From CAYQPF01 sp964419225 (GTDB lineage: Bacteria > Cloacimonadota > Cloacimonadia > Cloacimonadales > CAYQPF01), in NCBI GenBank assembly GCA_964419225.1, contig CAYQPF010000229.1, positions 1-6,279 on the forward strand: a DNA stretch of 6,279 nucleotides, in the 5' to 3' direction. The translations under genes and the position numbers were made by a program. Below are positions 1 through 6,260 of the stretch, piece after piece. The notes under the pieces are model-generated. The model ran no database searches. It was not told the origin of the DNA and saw only the letters and a list, made by a program, of their open reading frames with translations. How positions within the stretch are numbered: the stretch's first letter is position 1; each line of letters opens with the position of its first letter.

Positions 1-3000
1 GAGGCGAGGTGTTGATACAGAGTGCGACTACGTCGCATATCGGAGAGTCGATATTTGGTGTCTTTAGCCATTGCCATATTATTTAGTGCTGCTTCATAGA
101 ATTTTAACTGAGAATAGATGGAACCCCAATTAATAAGAGAAGAACAGCGATTTTTCTGATCACCTAATTCCAGAAACAGTTCTTCTTCCTGGTGGAAATA
201 AGAAATGGCAAGATCGATATCGGGTTTGTAAAAAGCCAGGGTTCCTAAATAGGAAAAGACTCTTCCCAATTGAATCTTATCACCGATTTCATCACAAAGC
301 TCTTTTTGTAAGAGAACATATTTTTCTGCTTGTGGATAATCTTTAGTGCGAATATAGACTGTCGCAATATTCCCGTATGCTTTAACCAGTTCGTCTTTTT
401 TATTATCTTTGCGGCTGATTTCCTCATAGGTTTGGTAGTATTCCAGAGCTTGAGCATATTGTTCGCGTTCGAAGTGAACAATCCCAATATTGTTCAGTGC
501 TCTACTGTAACCGAAATTGTCTTTTATTTCCAGACTCATTCTTTTATCTTCTTCATAATATTCCAGAGCTTGCAGGAAATTGCCATTTGTCCATTCGAGA
601 AGTCCAAGAACGGAAAGCACTTTAGTATGTAAGATTTTGTATTCACGATCTTGTTTATCTTTAAGTTTTTCTACCAGATAGAGTGCTTCTTCTTTTGCTT
701 GATCCTGCATATTAGCCAGTTGGAAACTGATGGCAAGAGCCGTTCTACTTTTAAGTTCGAGGTATTCTAAATTGTGTTGCAAGGCGAGTTCAATACTTTT
801 AGGCATTAATTCCACAGATTTTTGAGGAAACCCCAAAAGACTATAAATTCTGGCTTTAGAACTATTGGCATTAATGATTTGCTCCGGTTTCTTGCTGAAT
901 TTGCAGACTTTATCATAGCAATCCATACTTAACTGGTTGAAATAGTTATCTGCAGCTTTGTTGCCTGCTATTTCATAATAATCGGCAGAGTCCGAGAATT
1001 TTTCTGCTTTTTCGGCATGGTAGGCAATCTCATAAGCTTTATCCGGAGACTGTTCTTTCAGGATATTGAAGACAAAGCCATGTAGCTCACGAAGACGGGA
1101 CTGTAGCTGCATTTCATAGGCTGCTTCTTTGAGCAGGGCATGTTTGAAGATATACGTCATTTCGGATAAGGGAGCCCAGATATTAACATTTTGTCCTTCA
1201 AGCATATAGCTCCAGGGGGAATCAGGGAGAGAGGCTTTTTCGTAAGTATCAATTATGGCAAAGAGAATATTGAGACTGAAATCCAGTCCCAGAACACTTG
1301 CTAATTGGACTATTGCTTTGAGTTGATGGGATAATCTGTCTAATCTGGAGATCAGAATGGTTTGGATGGATGAAGGAATCTCAGAAGGATGGCAGTTGAG
1401 AGAAAAATTACAACCAGAAAGAGTGATGAGATCCTTTTCTTTGAGGAATAGGCAGAATTGTTCAATGAAAAAGGGATTGCCTTTCGTCTGATTCAAGATA
1501 AATTCAGACAGGTTTTTATCGAGATTACCCTGGAGATGGAAAGAGGCCAGTTGAATCGATTGCTGGTCAGCCAAATTGTCTAAATCCAGAATAAGGGGTT
1601 GCAGCCAATATTCAAGATTCAGTTCGGGTTTGGTTAGAGCGTCATCATACCGGGAAGTACAGAGCAGCAGTATCTGGAATTTATTGAGATATCGGCAAAC
1701 AGCTTCAAGTACGCCAGTACTTTCCTTATCGAAATTATGCAGATCTTCAATAATTAGAAAGTATGGTTTGTTTACTGAATTGAGGAGAAAAAAATTCCTC
1801 AGGAAAAAAGTCTGTTTAAGCAATTTTAACTTAGGATCGATTTCTTCAATTTCCGGAACAGCAATGCCAAGAATTTCCAAAATATAGATATAATCCTTTT
1901 TGAGGTCGTTAATCATGTCAGATTGAGCAGGATTTTGCCGGAGCTCAAATGGTTCCAGCCACTGTTGGAAGTTATTGATAAACTGGATCTTCCTTTGATC
2001 AGAATCTGTCAGATCATTAAACCCAAAATAGTTGTTTAAGAAAGAGCTGAAGGGGTGAAAACTTTTTTTGATGATACTGTCACTCTGGAGATGAATAGTC
2101 TTGTAGGATTTGCACTCAGGTGATTTGATAAATTCATAAACCAGACGGCTTTTACCTATTCCGGCAGATCCGTACAGGTAAACAATTCCACCCTTTTGAC
2201 TATCAAAACATTGTTTGTGATAATTCAGGATAGACCCCAGTTCATTTTCCCGACCGCAGAACATTCCGGCAAACGCTTTATCCTCATGCTGTGCAAGCTC
2301 ATTTTTGATTTCATAGTAATGAATGACTTTCGAAATGCCTTTAAAGTTCTTGGCAGATTCACCGGAATAGACAAATCTGAGGGGGAAGTTCTTTTTCACG
2401 GTATTGGTCACCAGTACCTGTCCAGGTTTGGCTTCTTCCATCAATCTGGCAGCAATGTTGACTGTATCGCCCAAACAGGCATATGAACATTGATATTGGT
2501 TGCCGACCTGCCAGCAGAGTGCAATGCCGGTGTTAATACCACAACGGATACTCAAAGCAGAGGAGTTTCTTATTTCTTTAATAAAATTTAAGGCACGGAG
2601 GAGATTATCTTCGTAGGAGACAGGTGCACCGAAGTAGATCAGGCAATTACTGCCCTTATCACCAAAATCCAGACAGTTCAGGTATCCGCCGTATATTTCC
2701 AGTTTGGCTTCAATTAACTGGATGAAACTGGAGAGATCTGTTTGATTTTCTGTTTCTTCAAAGGCGATAAAGATCGGGACTATCTGTCTGAATTCACCTT
2801 TTGAGGTGTAGTTTATGATTGAGGATGGAACAAATTGGGCTTGAAAATCAACCGGAATTTCAGGGATCTTGGCCAGAGTTTCAGAATCAGGAACCCAGGG
2901 AATATCAGAAAGAATGCTGACCTTGTATGTCCCCTCTGCTGCAGGTTCGAAGCTGTAAGCTGATGATTTGGAAGCTTTTGCCTGGAAATTCGAGTCTGCA

Positions 3001-3500
3001 AGTATTTCGTTTTTCCGGCATTTATGCTCGGTATTAGCTGCGGAATTTATGACTTCACCTTTAAAATAATAGGCTTTTTTGAGATCACCAATAATTCCCC
3101 AGGAAAAATCTCCATAAGACAGCCCAATCTTGTAGGATACAGCACGGGAAGCTAAATTGTTTTCTACCCGGAAAACCTGATCGATGAGAAAAGCTGTTTT
3201 CAGAGAGTTGTTGAGAGTATCAGAACTGTTATTTTCAGGAAAAAGAATTGTTAGAGCATCACCGGCAAAGGTGGCGACAAAACCGTCAAAAGATTTTACA
3301 ATAGTAATAATTGGAGAAAATACGCTGTTAAGTAAATCTGAGAGAATTTCTGCACCTACTTTGCCTTGTTTGAGGAATTCTTCGGTCATGGCAGAGAACC
3401 CGGCTATATCCAGAAACAGGCAGACACCTTTATTTTGTTCTTCTGTGATTTTTTCTTCAGTTACTTTTTTATAAATGAAATCAGGTATTAAGTTTTTCAT
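1..3500 (-). CDS. Soluble adenylyl cyclase-like protein: two class III cyclase domains, P-loop ATPase and TPR array (C-terminus outside window)
   Basis: The reverse strand is open without a stop from ATG at 3500 to the window edge, giving 1166 visible residues; the 3' end is cut off. An in-frame TAA at 3518-3516 limits the start. In-frame GTG at 3506 is a weaker alternative. Cyclase domain 1 spans about residues 22-200, with LFLDIAGFSAM (metal Asp31) and FAGDAL (metal Asp81). Cyclase domain 2 spans about 236-390, with DKG (Lys282) and GDTVNIAARL (Asn348, Arg352). An ATPase follows: FCGRENEL at 414-421, Walker A GSAGIGKS at 444-451, Walker B YFLIIEDLH at 580-588, NPFFIEQF at 675-682. A helical segment at 782-807 (YIFKHALLKEAAYE, then RLRELH) is typical of ATPases in this family. 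TPRs fill the rest. The order matches animal sAC (ADCY10) and related bacterial cyclase/ATPase/TPR proteins. The likely role is cytosolic cAMP or cGMP synthesis under control of the ATPase/TPR part; activity is inferred. No transmembrane segment is seen. Confidence 0.93.
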   Translation of the reverse strand, partial: MKNLIPDFIYKKVTEEKITEEQNKGVCLFLDIAGFSAMTEEFLKQGKVGAEILSDLLNSVFSPIITIVKSFDGFVATFAGDALTILFPENNSSDTLNNSLKTAFLIDQVFRVENNLASRAVSYKIGLSYGDFSWGIIGDLKKAYYFKGEVINSAANTEHKCRKNEILADSNFQAKASKSSAYSFEPAAEGTYKVSILSDIPWVPDSETLAKIPEIPVDFQAQFVPSSIINYTSKGEFRQIVPIFIAFEETENQTDLSSFIQLIEAKLEIYGGYLNCLDFGDKGSNCLIYFGAPVSYEDNLLRALNFIKEIRNSSALSIRCGINTGIALCWQVGNQYQCSYACLGDTVNIAARLMEEAKPGQVLVTNTVKKNFPLRFVYSGESAKNFKGISKVIHYYEIKNELAQHEDKAFAGMFCGRENELGSILNYHKQCFDSQKGGIVYLYGSAGIGKSRLVYEFIKSPECKSYKTIHLQSDSIIKKSFHPFSSFLNNYFGFNDLTDSDQRKIQFINNFQQWLEPFELRQNPAQSDMINDLKKDYIYILEILGIAVPEIEEIDPKLKLLKQTFFLRNFFLLNSVNKPYFLIIEDLHNFDKESTGVLEAVCRYLNKFQILLLCTSRYDDALTKPELNLEYWLQPLILDLDNLADQQSIQLASFHLQGNLDKNLSEFILNQTKGNPFFIEQFCLFLKEKDLITLSGCNFSLNCHPSEIPSSIQTILISRLDRLSHQLKAIVQLASVLGLDFSLNILFAIIDTYEKASLPDSPWSYMLEGQNVNIWAPLSEMTYIFKHALLKEAAYEMQLQSRLRELHGFVFNILKEQSPDKAYEIAYHAEKAEKFSDSADYYEIAGNKAADNYFNQLSMDCYDKVCKFSKKPEQIINANSSKARIYSLLGFPQKSVELMPKSIELALQHNLEYLELKSRTALAISFQLANMQDQAKEEALYLVEKLKDKQDREYKILHTKVLSVLGLLEWTNGNFLQALEYYEEDKRMSLEIKDNFGYSRALNNIGIVHFEREQYAQALEYYQTYEEISRKDNKKDELVKAYGNIATVYIRTKDYPQAEKYVLLQKELCDEIGDKIQLGRVFSYLGTLAFYKPDIDLAISYFHQEEELFLELGDQKNRCSSLINWGSIYSQLKFYEAALNNMAMAKDTKYRLSDMRRSRTLYQHLA
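3..900 (-). other. TPR array (five clear units at a 40-residue period)
   Basis: The C-terminal part of the cyclase protein is all-helical with TPR signatures. Five motifs start at residues 968, 1008, 1048, 1088 and 1128, exactly 40 residues (120 nt) apart: NGNFLQALEYYEE, REQYAQALEYYQT, TKDYPQAEKYVLL, KPDIDLAISYFHQ and QLKFYEAALNNMA. Weaker helical pairs lie upstream from about residue 868. The 40-residue form, rather than the 34-residue classical one, is typical of protein-binding TPRs in bacterial regulators. The array continues past the left edge. Confidence 0.85.
1081..2262 (-). other. P-loop ATPase module with C-terminal helical region
   Basis: Residues about 413-807 of the cyclase protein. 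FCGRENEL (414-421) is the lead-in motif of AAA/STAND-type ATPases linked to cyclases. GSAGIGKSRL contains the Walker A lysine (Lys450). YFLIIEDLHNFD carries Walker B Glu585 and Asp586. NPFFIEQF (675-682) and the 782-807 segment (TYIFKHALLKEAAYE, then RLRELH) are conserved in these modules. ATP binding is well supported. Its role as a switch or oligomerisation device for the cyclase is inferred from the family. Confidence 0.85.
2331..2795 (-). other. Cyclase homology domain 2 (transition-state half)
   Basis: Residues about 236-390 begin with FRQIVPIFIAFEE, where the usual metal Asp is replaced by Ala246. The second metal Asp is also missing: FGDKGSNCLIYFG has Ser284 and Asn285 where GD is expected. 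Lys282 in DKG lines up with the adenine-contacting Lys of the sAC C2 domain, which also carries a DKG motif. GDTVNIAARL keeps Asn348 and Arg352. The base-selecting Thr or Asp seven residues before the Asn is Ala341. The domain looks degenerate alone but complements domain 1. Confidence 0.82.
2901..3440 (-). other. Cyclase homology domain 1 (metal-binding half)
   Basis: Residues about 21-200 of the reverse-strand protein form the first class III cyclase domain. The first metal Asp is Asp31 in LFLDIAGFSAM and the second is Asp81 in FAGDAL. Their spacing of 50 residues is close to the 52 between Asp47 and Asp99 of human sAC. The Asn of the usual NxxxR transition-state motif is kept (Asn152 in GEVINSAAN), but the Arg position is Asn156. 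The position of sAC Lys95, just before FAGD, is Thr77. The domain can therefore supply metal ligands but not a complete active site. Domain borders are estimates from motif positions. Confidence 0.85.
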
Positions 3501-3502
3501 AC

Positions 3503-3509
3503 TCACCTC
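3503..3509 (-). promoter_or_regulatory. Ribosome binding site of the cyclase gene
   Basis: On the reverse strand GAGGTGA sits directly before ATG at 3500, two bases away at its closest or three if only GAGGTG pairs. The motif is good but the spacing is shorter than usual. No other start in this frame lies before the first metal Asp, apart from the GTG at 3506, which overlaps the motif itself. This supports the ATG. Confidence 0.6.
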
Positions 3510-3514
3510 GAGAC

Positions 3515-3544
3515 ATTATTAGCAAATATGGGAAAAAATGTAAA
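3515..3544 (-). promoter_or_regulatory. Possible sigma-70-type promoter for the cyclase gene
   Basis: Reverse-strand TTTACA (3544-3539) and AATAAT (3520-3515) each match the -35 and -10 consensus at five of six positions, with an 18-nt spacer. Transcription would then start near 3508, leaving a leader of only about eight bases that overlaps the ribosome binding site. That makes the call uncertain. Confidence 0.33.
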
Positions 3545-3561
3545 GAAAAATTAAGAGAAAG

Positions 3562-3589
3562 GTATCAGGTGCCAGGTTTCAGGTGTCAG
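3562..3589. repeat. Four tandem 7-nt units, GTNNCAG
   Basis: Four consecutive heptamers, GTATCAG, GTGCCAG, GTTTCAG and GTGTCAG, share GT at positions 1-2 and CAG at 5-7, with only positions 3-4 varying. The array is 28 bases long and lies about 60 bases upstream of the cyclase start codon. Heptamer arrays of this kind occur between genes in many environmental bacteria; no function is known to me. Confidence 0.85.
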
Positions 3590-3629
3590 TTGGAAAGAGA
3601 TCTCACTATTGGGAGAAGAGCCTGCAACG

Positions 3630-3660
3630 GATTTGTAGGGGCTGACTCCCATGTCAGCCC
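3630..3660 (+). repeat. Palindromic 31-nt intergenic repeat, copy 1
   Basis: Thirty-one bases from GATTTGTAG to GTCAGCCC are identical to 6224-6254, in the same orientation. Within it GGGCTGAC (3639-3646) and GTCAGCCC (3653-3660) form a perfect 8-bp stem around a TCCCAT loop. Similarity continues weakly for about ten bases to the left but is lost to the right. It lies between divergent genes, so it cannot be a terminator for either. It resembles the REP-like GTAGGGGC family of dispersed palindromes. Confidence 0.9.
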
Positions 3661-3694
3661 AGGGAAGAGATTTACCCTTTTTAGGGAGGTTAAC

Positions 3695-3724
3695 CACGAA
3701 TGGGCACCAATAATCACTAATAGA
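3695..3724. repeat. Degenerate 10-nt tandem repeat
   Basis: Three adjacent units, CACGAATGGG, CACCAATAAT and CACTAATAGA, share the CACNAAT core at a 10-base period. This looks like a worn copy of a CACGAAT-type intergenic repeat. The unit is short and only three copies are present, so chance cannot be excluded. Confidence 0.5.
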
Positions 3725-3859
3725 AATAGGTGTAGTGAAGAGAATGCTAATAGAACACCGATACCGCAGATTTTTTATTTAATTGTTAGAGAATAGCTAA
3801 AGTAGGACTATACAAAATCAATTTACTTGACTTCTGCAGATAAATACAAAGAATTAGTT

Positions 3860-3865
3860 TATAAT
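3860..3865 (+). promoter_or_regulatory. Possible -10 element of the PEGA/FGE gene
   Basis: A perfect TATAAT lies 21 bases before the ATG at 3887. A TTGACT at 3827-3832 looks like a -35 box but is 27 bases away, too far for a standard pair, and no good -35 sits at 17 bases. Transcription from this box would start near the ribosome binding site. The call rests on the -10 alone. Confidence 0.3.
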
Positions 3866-3871
3866 GATTCC

Positions 3872-3879
3872 AAGGGGAG
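3872..3879 (+). promoter_or_regulatory. Ribosome binding site fixing the start at 3887
   Basis: AAGGGGAG ends seven bases before ATG at 3887, a strong motif at ideal spacing. The ATG is followed at once by a signal peptide. This decides for 3887 over the in-frame TTG at 3827, which has no such site and would bury the signal peptide. Confidence 0.85.
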
Positions 3880-3886
3880 TTTGAAT

Positions 3887-6145
3887 ATGAAAAAGTATTT
3901 TTTGTTTCTGATTTTCTTAATGTTAATATCTGTTATAATGTCTTTAGAATTCAAGGTGGACTCCTGTGAATTGGATGTGAAAGATCTGCATAATGCCACC
4001 GGGAAAGTTGTAGATGCAGGTAAACAACCTTGTGCTTTGTTGAGAGTGGAAACAGATGTGAAACCGGAATTGTATCTGAGTGGGGCGAAGATCGTTAAAA
4101 GAGAAAAGATCGCACCGGGACAGTACTACTTTTTTATTTCTGCCAAGGATGCCTATGTTACTTTCGGAGCGGAGAGCTATACTCCTTACACTTATAAAAT
4201 CCCTGTCACTTTGGAACCCGGAAGAACATACAAAGTATTATTAAGTTCAATCGATGAATTTACCAAGAACGGGTTAACCGTGATGTTTAAGACCACTCCT
4301 GGGGAAGCAAAGCTTTATATAGACGGCAAGGATTCCGGATTGAGCGGAAATCCTGTCAGAATGCTCAAGGGTGCCCACACTGTTAAGGTGGTTAAAGGTG
4401 GATTCAAAGCAATCGAGAAATCGATCAATGTGGATGAGAACAGTATATATTTTGATTTTGTCTTCGAACCCTTAGAACCGGTGGAAGTGAACATCGTTTC
4501 GAATCCTGCAGATGCAGATGTAATCATAAATCTGGAAAAAGCGGGGAAAACCCCTGCAAAACTATTTCTTATTCCCGGGAATTATGAATTGAAGTTATCC
4601 AAAAAAGGATATTTGGAGACAGTGAAGAAGATAGATGTTAAAGAGAAAGGTGAGAATAATTTTACTTACACTTTAGGAGAGAATAGCGGGTTTTTGAAAC
4701 TTGTATTGATTCCAACCGATGCAGAGGTTTATGTTGATGAAGAGGATTATTCAGGACAAACCCGTATAAAGCTGAAGCCAGGAAAACACACTGTCGAGAT
4801 TAGGAAAGGCGGATACTTTGAGCAGACGGCTGAGGTGAATATCGTGCTGAATCAGGAAATAAGTAAGAGTTTCACATTGAAAGAAAATTCTGGTGTATTG
4901 AGTTTGAATATAACTCCTGCCGATGCTAATGTACTGATCAATAAAATTGATTATTCGGGAAAAAAGAATATCAGGCTCACACCCGGGCAGTACAAAATGG
5001 AGGTCCTTGCAGATGGATATATGCCTCAGAGTATTGATTTGACAATTGTTTTAGGACAGAAAGTCGATAAGATAGTAAAACTGACTGAACAGTATGGAGC
5101 CTGGAAATTTGAGATCAGTCCTGTAGAAGCACAGGTTGTTTTAAAAAGAAAAGGCATTGTATATAAAAGCTGGACAGGAGTGGATTTCCCCTCAAATATT
5201 CTTACCGGGAATTACGAAATAGAAGCGAAAGCAGTTGGCTATAAAACCAAAAGAATTAACTTTAAAGTTACTGCAGATTCCTTGTATGATATGAGAATTA
5301 GTATGAGAAAAGGCACAGATATACCTGCTACTTTTGTATATGTCGAAGGTGGAGAATTTACAATGGGCAGAACTGTAGGTGTTGGTGATTCAGATGAATT
5401 ACCAACTTGTAAAGTAAGACTTTCTTCCTTTTACATGGATAAATATGAACTCACAGTTGGAGAATTCAAGAGATTTGTAAATACAAAGTATTATCAAACT
5501 GATGCCGAAAAAGGGATCCCTGCTCATGTCAAATCGAACGGATGGGATTATATCAAGGATGCAAGTTGGAAGAACCCCTATTTCACTCAAACAGATAATT
5601 GCCCTGTCACATGCGTAAGCTGGAATGATGCTATTGCTTATTGTAACTGGCGAAGTGAGATTGAAGGATTAACCCCTTGTTATACCATAAGCAATCCTGT
5701 GGATTGTAATTTTTTTGCTGATGGATATAGATTAGCAACAGAAGCAGAATGGGAATATGCAGCTAAAGGCGGTAAGATGAGTCATAATTATGAATTCAGC
5801 GGAAGTAATAATATAGATGAAGTTGCCTGGTATGAAAAGAATGGACCAAATCAAACGAGTGTGGTTGGAACAAAAGCACCCAATGAGCTTGGTTTATATG
5901 ATATGACAGGCAATGTATATGAGTATTGTTGGGATATATATGAGGATTATTACAATACTGGTTATACTAGTAACGATCCCAGAGGGGGAAGTTCATTCAA
6001 AAGCAGGACATACGTGTTTAGGGTTTACCGGGGTGGCTGCTGGACTTATGATGCTAAAGCCAGCCGGAATGCGAAACGCGGGAGAAACGAAGCAAATTTT
6101 AGCGGGAGTAATCTGGGATTTAGGATTGTCCGGGGATACGAGTAG
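3887..6145 (+). CDS. Exported protein with five PEGA repeats and a C-terminal FGE-sulfatase (SUMF1-like) domain
   Basis: The protein is 752 residues from ATG 3887. A Sec signal peptide is clear: MKKYF, then a hydrophobic core to about residue 19, with likely cleavage near Ser19. No lipobox cysteine is present. Residues 20-125 form a beta-rich region I do not recognise. Five PEGA-type repeats follow at about 130-196, 201-265, 270-334, 338-402 and 406-475, each carrying a PGxYxxxVxxxGY-like core such as PGNYELKLSKKGY. From 483 to the end is an FGE-sulfatase domain: GGEFTMG, PVTCVSWNDA (573-582), YRLATEAEWEY (614 on), GLYDMTGNVYEY (669 on), RGGCW (715-719) and LGFRIVRG. The two catalytic cysteines of true formylglycine-generating enzymes are Tyr721 and Ser726 here, so oxidase activity is unlikely. 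PEGA repeats are usually taken as surface or envelope adhesion modules. A periplasmic or surface binding role is inferred. The gene diverges from the cyclase gene. Confidence 0.93.
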   Translation: MKKYFLFLIFLMLISVIMSLEFKVDSCELDVKDLHNATGKVVDAGKQPCALLRVETDVKPELYLSGAKIVKREKIAPGQYYFFISAKDAYVTFGAESYTPYTYKIPVTLEPGRTYKVLLSSIDEFTKNGLTVMFKTTPGEAKLYIDGKDSGLSGNPVRMLKGAHTVKVVKGGFKAIEKSINVDENSIYFDFVFEPLEPVEVNIVSNPADADVIINLEKAGKTPAKLFLIPGNYELKLSKKGYLETVKKIDVKEKGENNFTYTLGENSGFLKLVLIPTDAEVYVDEEDYSGQTRIKLKPGKHTVEIRKGGYFEQTAEVNIVLNQEISKSFTLKENSGVLSLNITPADANVLINKIDYSGKKNIRLTPGQYKMEVLADGYMPQSIDLTIVLGQKVDKIVKLTEQYGAWKFEISPVEAQVVLKRKGIVYKSWTGVDFPSNILTGNYEIEAKAVGYKTKRINFKVTADSLYDMRISMRKGTDIPATFVYVEGGEFTMGRTVGVGDSDELPTCKVRLSSFYMDKYELTVGEFKRFVNTKYYQTDAEKGIPAHVKSNGWDYIKDASWKNPYFTQTDNCPVTCVSWNDAIAYCNWRSEIEGLTPCYTISNPVDCNFFADGYRLATEAEWEYAAKGGKMSHNYEFSGSNNIDEVAWYEKNGPNQTSVVGTKAPNELGLYDMTGNVYEYCWDIYEDYYNTGYTSNDPRGGSSFKSRTYVFRVYRGGCWTYDAKASRNAKRGRNEANFSGSNLGFRIVRGYE

Positions 6146-6156
6146 GATAGTTGTTA

Positions 6157-6179
6157 GGTGAGAGTGGGAATAACTCACC
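6157..6179 (+). other. Small hairpin just after the PEGA/FGE gene
   Basis: GGTGAG (6157-6162) pairs perfectly with CTCACC (6174-6179) around an 11-base loop, starting 12 bases after the stop codon. No T-run follows. It may help end or protect the transcript, but evidence is slight. Confidence 0.4.
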
Positions 6180-6184
6180 CCCAG

Positions 6185-6207
6185 CCCCTCTCTTGCAAAG
6201 AGAGGGG
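6185..6207. terminator. Strong 10-bp hairpin downstream of the PEGA/FGE gene
   Basis: CCCCTCTCTT (6185-6194) and AAGAGAGGGG (6198-6207) form a perfect 10-bp stem with a GCA loop, 40 bases past the stop codon. A terminator or 3' stabiliser is plausible from position, but no T-run follows. The surrounding CACCCCCAGCCCCTCTC text resembles a dispersed intergenic palindrome seen in many bacterial genomes, so it may be a repeat rather than a dedicated terminator. Confidence 0.5.
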
Positions 6208-6223
6208 AGTGAAGGCTGTACCA

Positions 6224-6254
6224 GATTTGTAGGGGCTGACTCCCATGTCAGCCC
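6224..6254 (+). repeat. Palindromic 31-nt intergenic repeat, copy 2
   Basis: Identical over 31 bases to 3630-3660 and in the same orientation. GGGCTGAC (6233-6240) pairs with GTCAGCCC (6247-6254). To the right it continues with a second hairpin at 6261-6274 and ATCCC at the window end, which could pair back to the GTAGGG at the left of the repeat. This copy therefore looks like part of a larger two-hairpin element cut by the window edge. Confidence 0.9.
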
Positions 6255-6260
6255 GGAGAA

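Larger units (their letters stand above)
3501..3886. other. Divergent intergenic region with several small repeats
   Basis: This 386-base gap separates two genes read away from each other. I see no convincing gene in it. It holds a 7-nt tandem repeat (3562-3589), a 31-nt palindromic repeat (3630-3660), a degenerate 10-nt repeat (3695-3724) and promoter-like elements at both ends. The stretch at 3740-3826 shows nothing I can name. A 75-codon open frame at 3569-3796 is made largely of the repeats and has no ribosome binding site. Confidence 0.8.

Noticed and set aside
330..3474. Several plus-strand open frames of 96-103 codons, and short minus-strand ones in other frames
   Set aside because: All lie inside the continuous cyclase/ATPase/TPR frame, whose motifs are unmistakable, so they are shadows.
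3639..3660. Palindrome as a transcription terminator
   Set aside because: It lies upstream of both divergent genes, has no T-run and recurs at 6233-6254, so it is a dispersed repeat.
3562..3660. CRISPR array
   Set aside because: The repeats are 7 and 31 bases with no regular spacers, and no cas gene is in the window.
3569..3796. 75-codon plus-strand open frame between the two genes
   Set aside because: It is translated largely from intergenic repeats, has no ribosome binding site and shows no protein-like pattern.
3827..3865. TTGACT and TATAAT as a standard promoter pair
   Set aside because: The spacer is 27 bases, far from the usual 16-18. Only the TATAAT is kept, as a low-confidence -10.
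3827..3886. Earlier TTG start adding 20 residues to the PEGA/FGE protein
   Set aside because: No ribosome binding site precedes it, it overlaps promoter-like sequence, and it would place a polar tail before a clear signal peptide. ATG 3887 has an AAGGGGAG motif at ideal spacing.
5333..6142. Active formylglycine-generating enzyme that matures a sulfatase
   Set aside because: The two catalytic cysteines are replaced (Tyr721, Ser726) and no sulfatase gene is adjacent.
4315..6178. Short open frames overlapping the PEGA/FGE gene on both strands
   Set aside because: They lie within the coding sequence or just beyond its stop and have no independent evidence.
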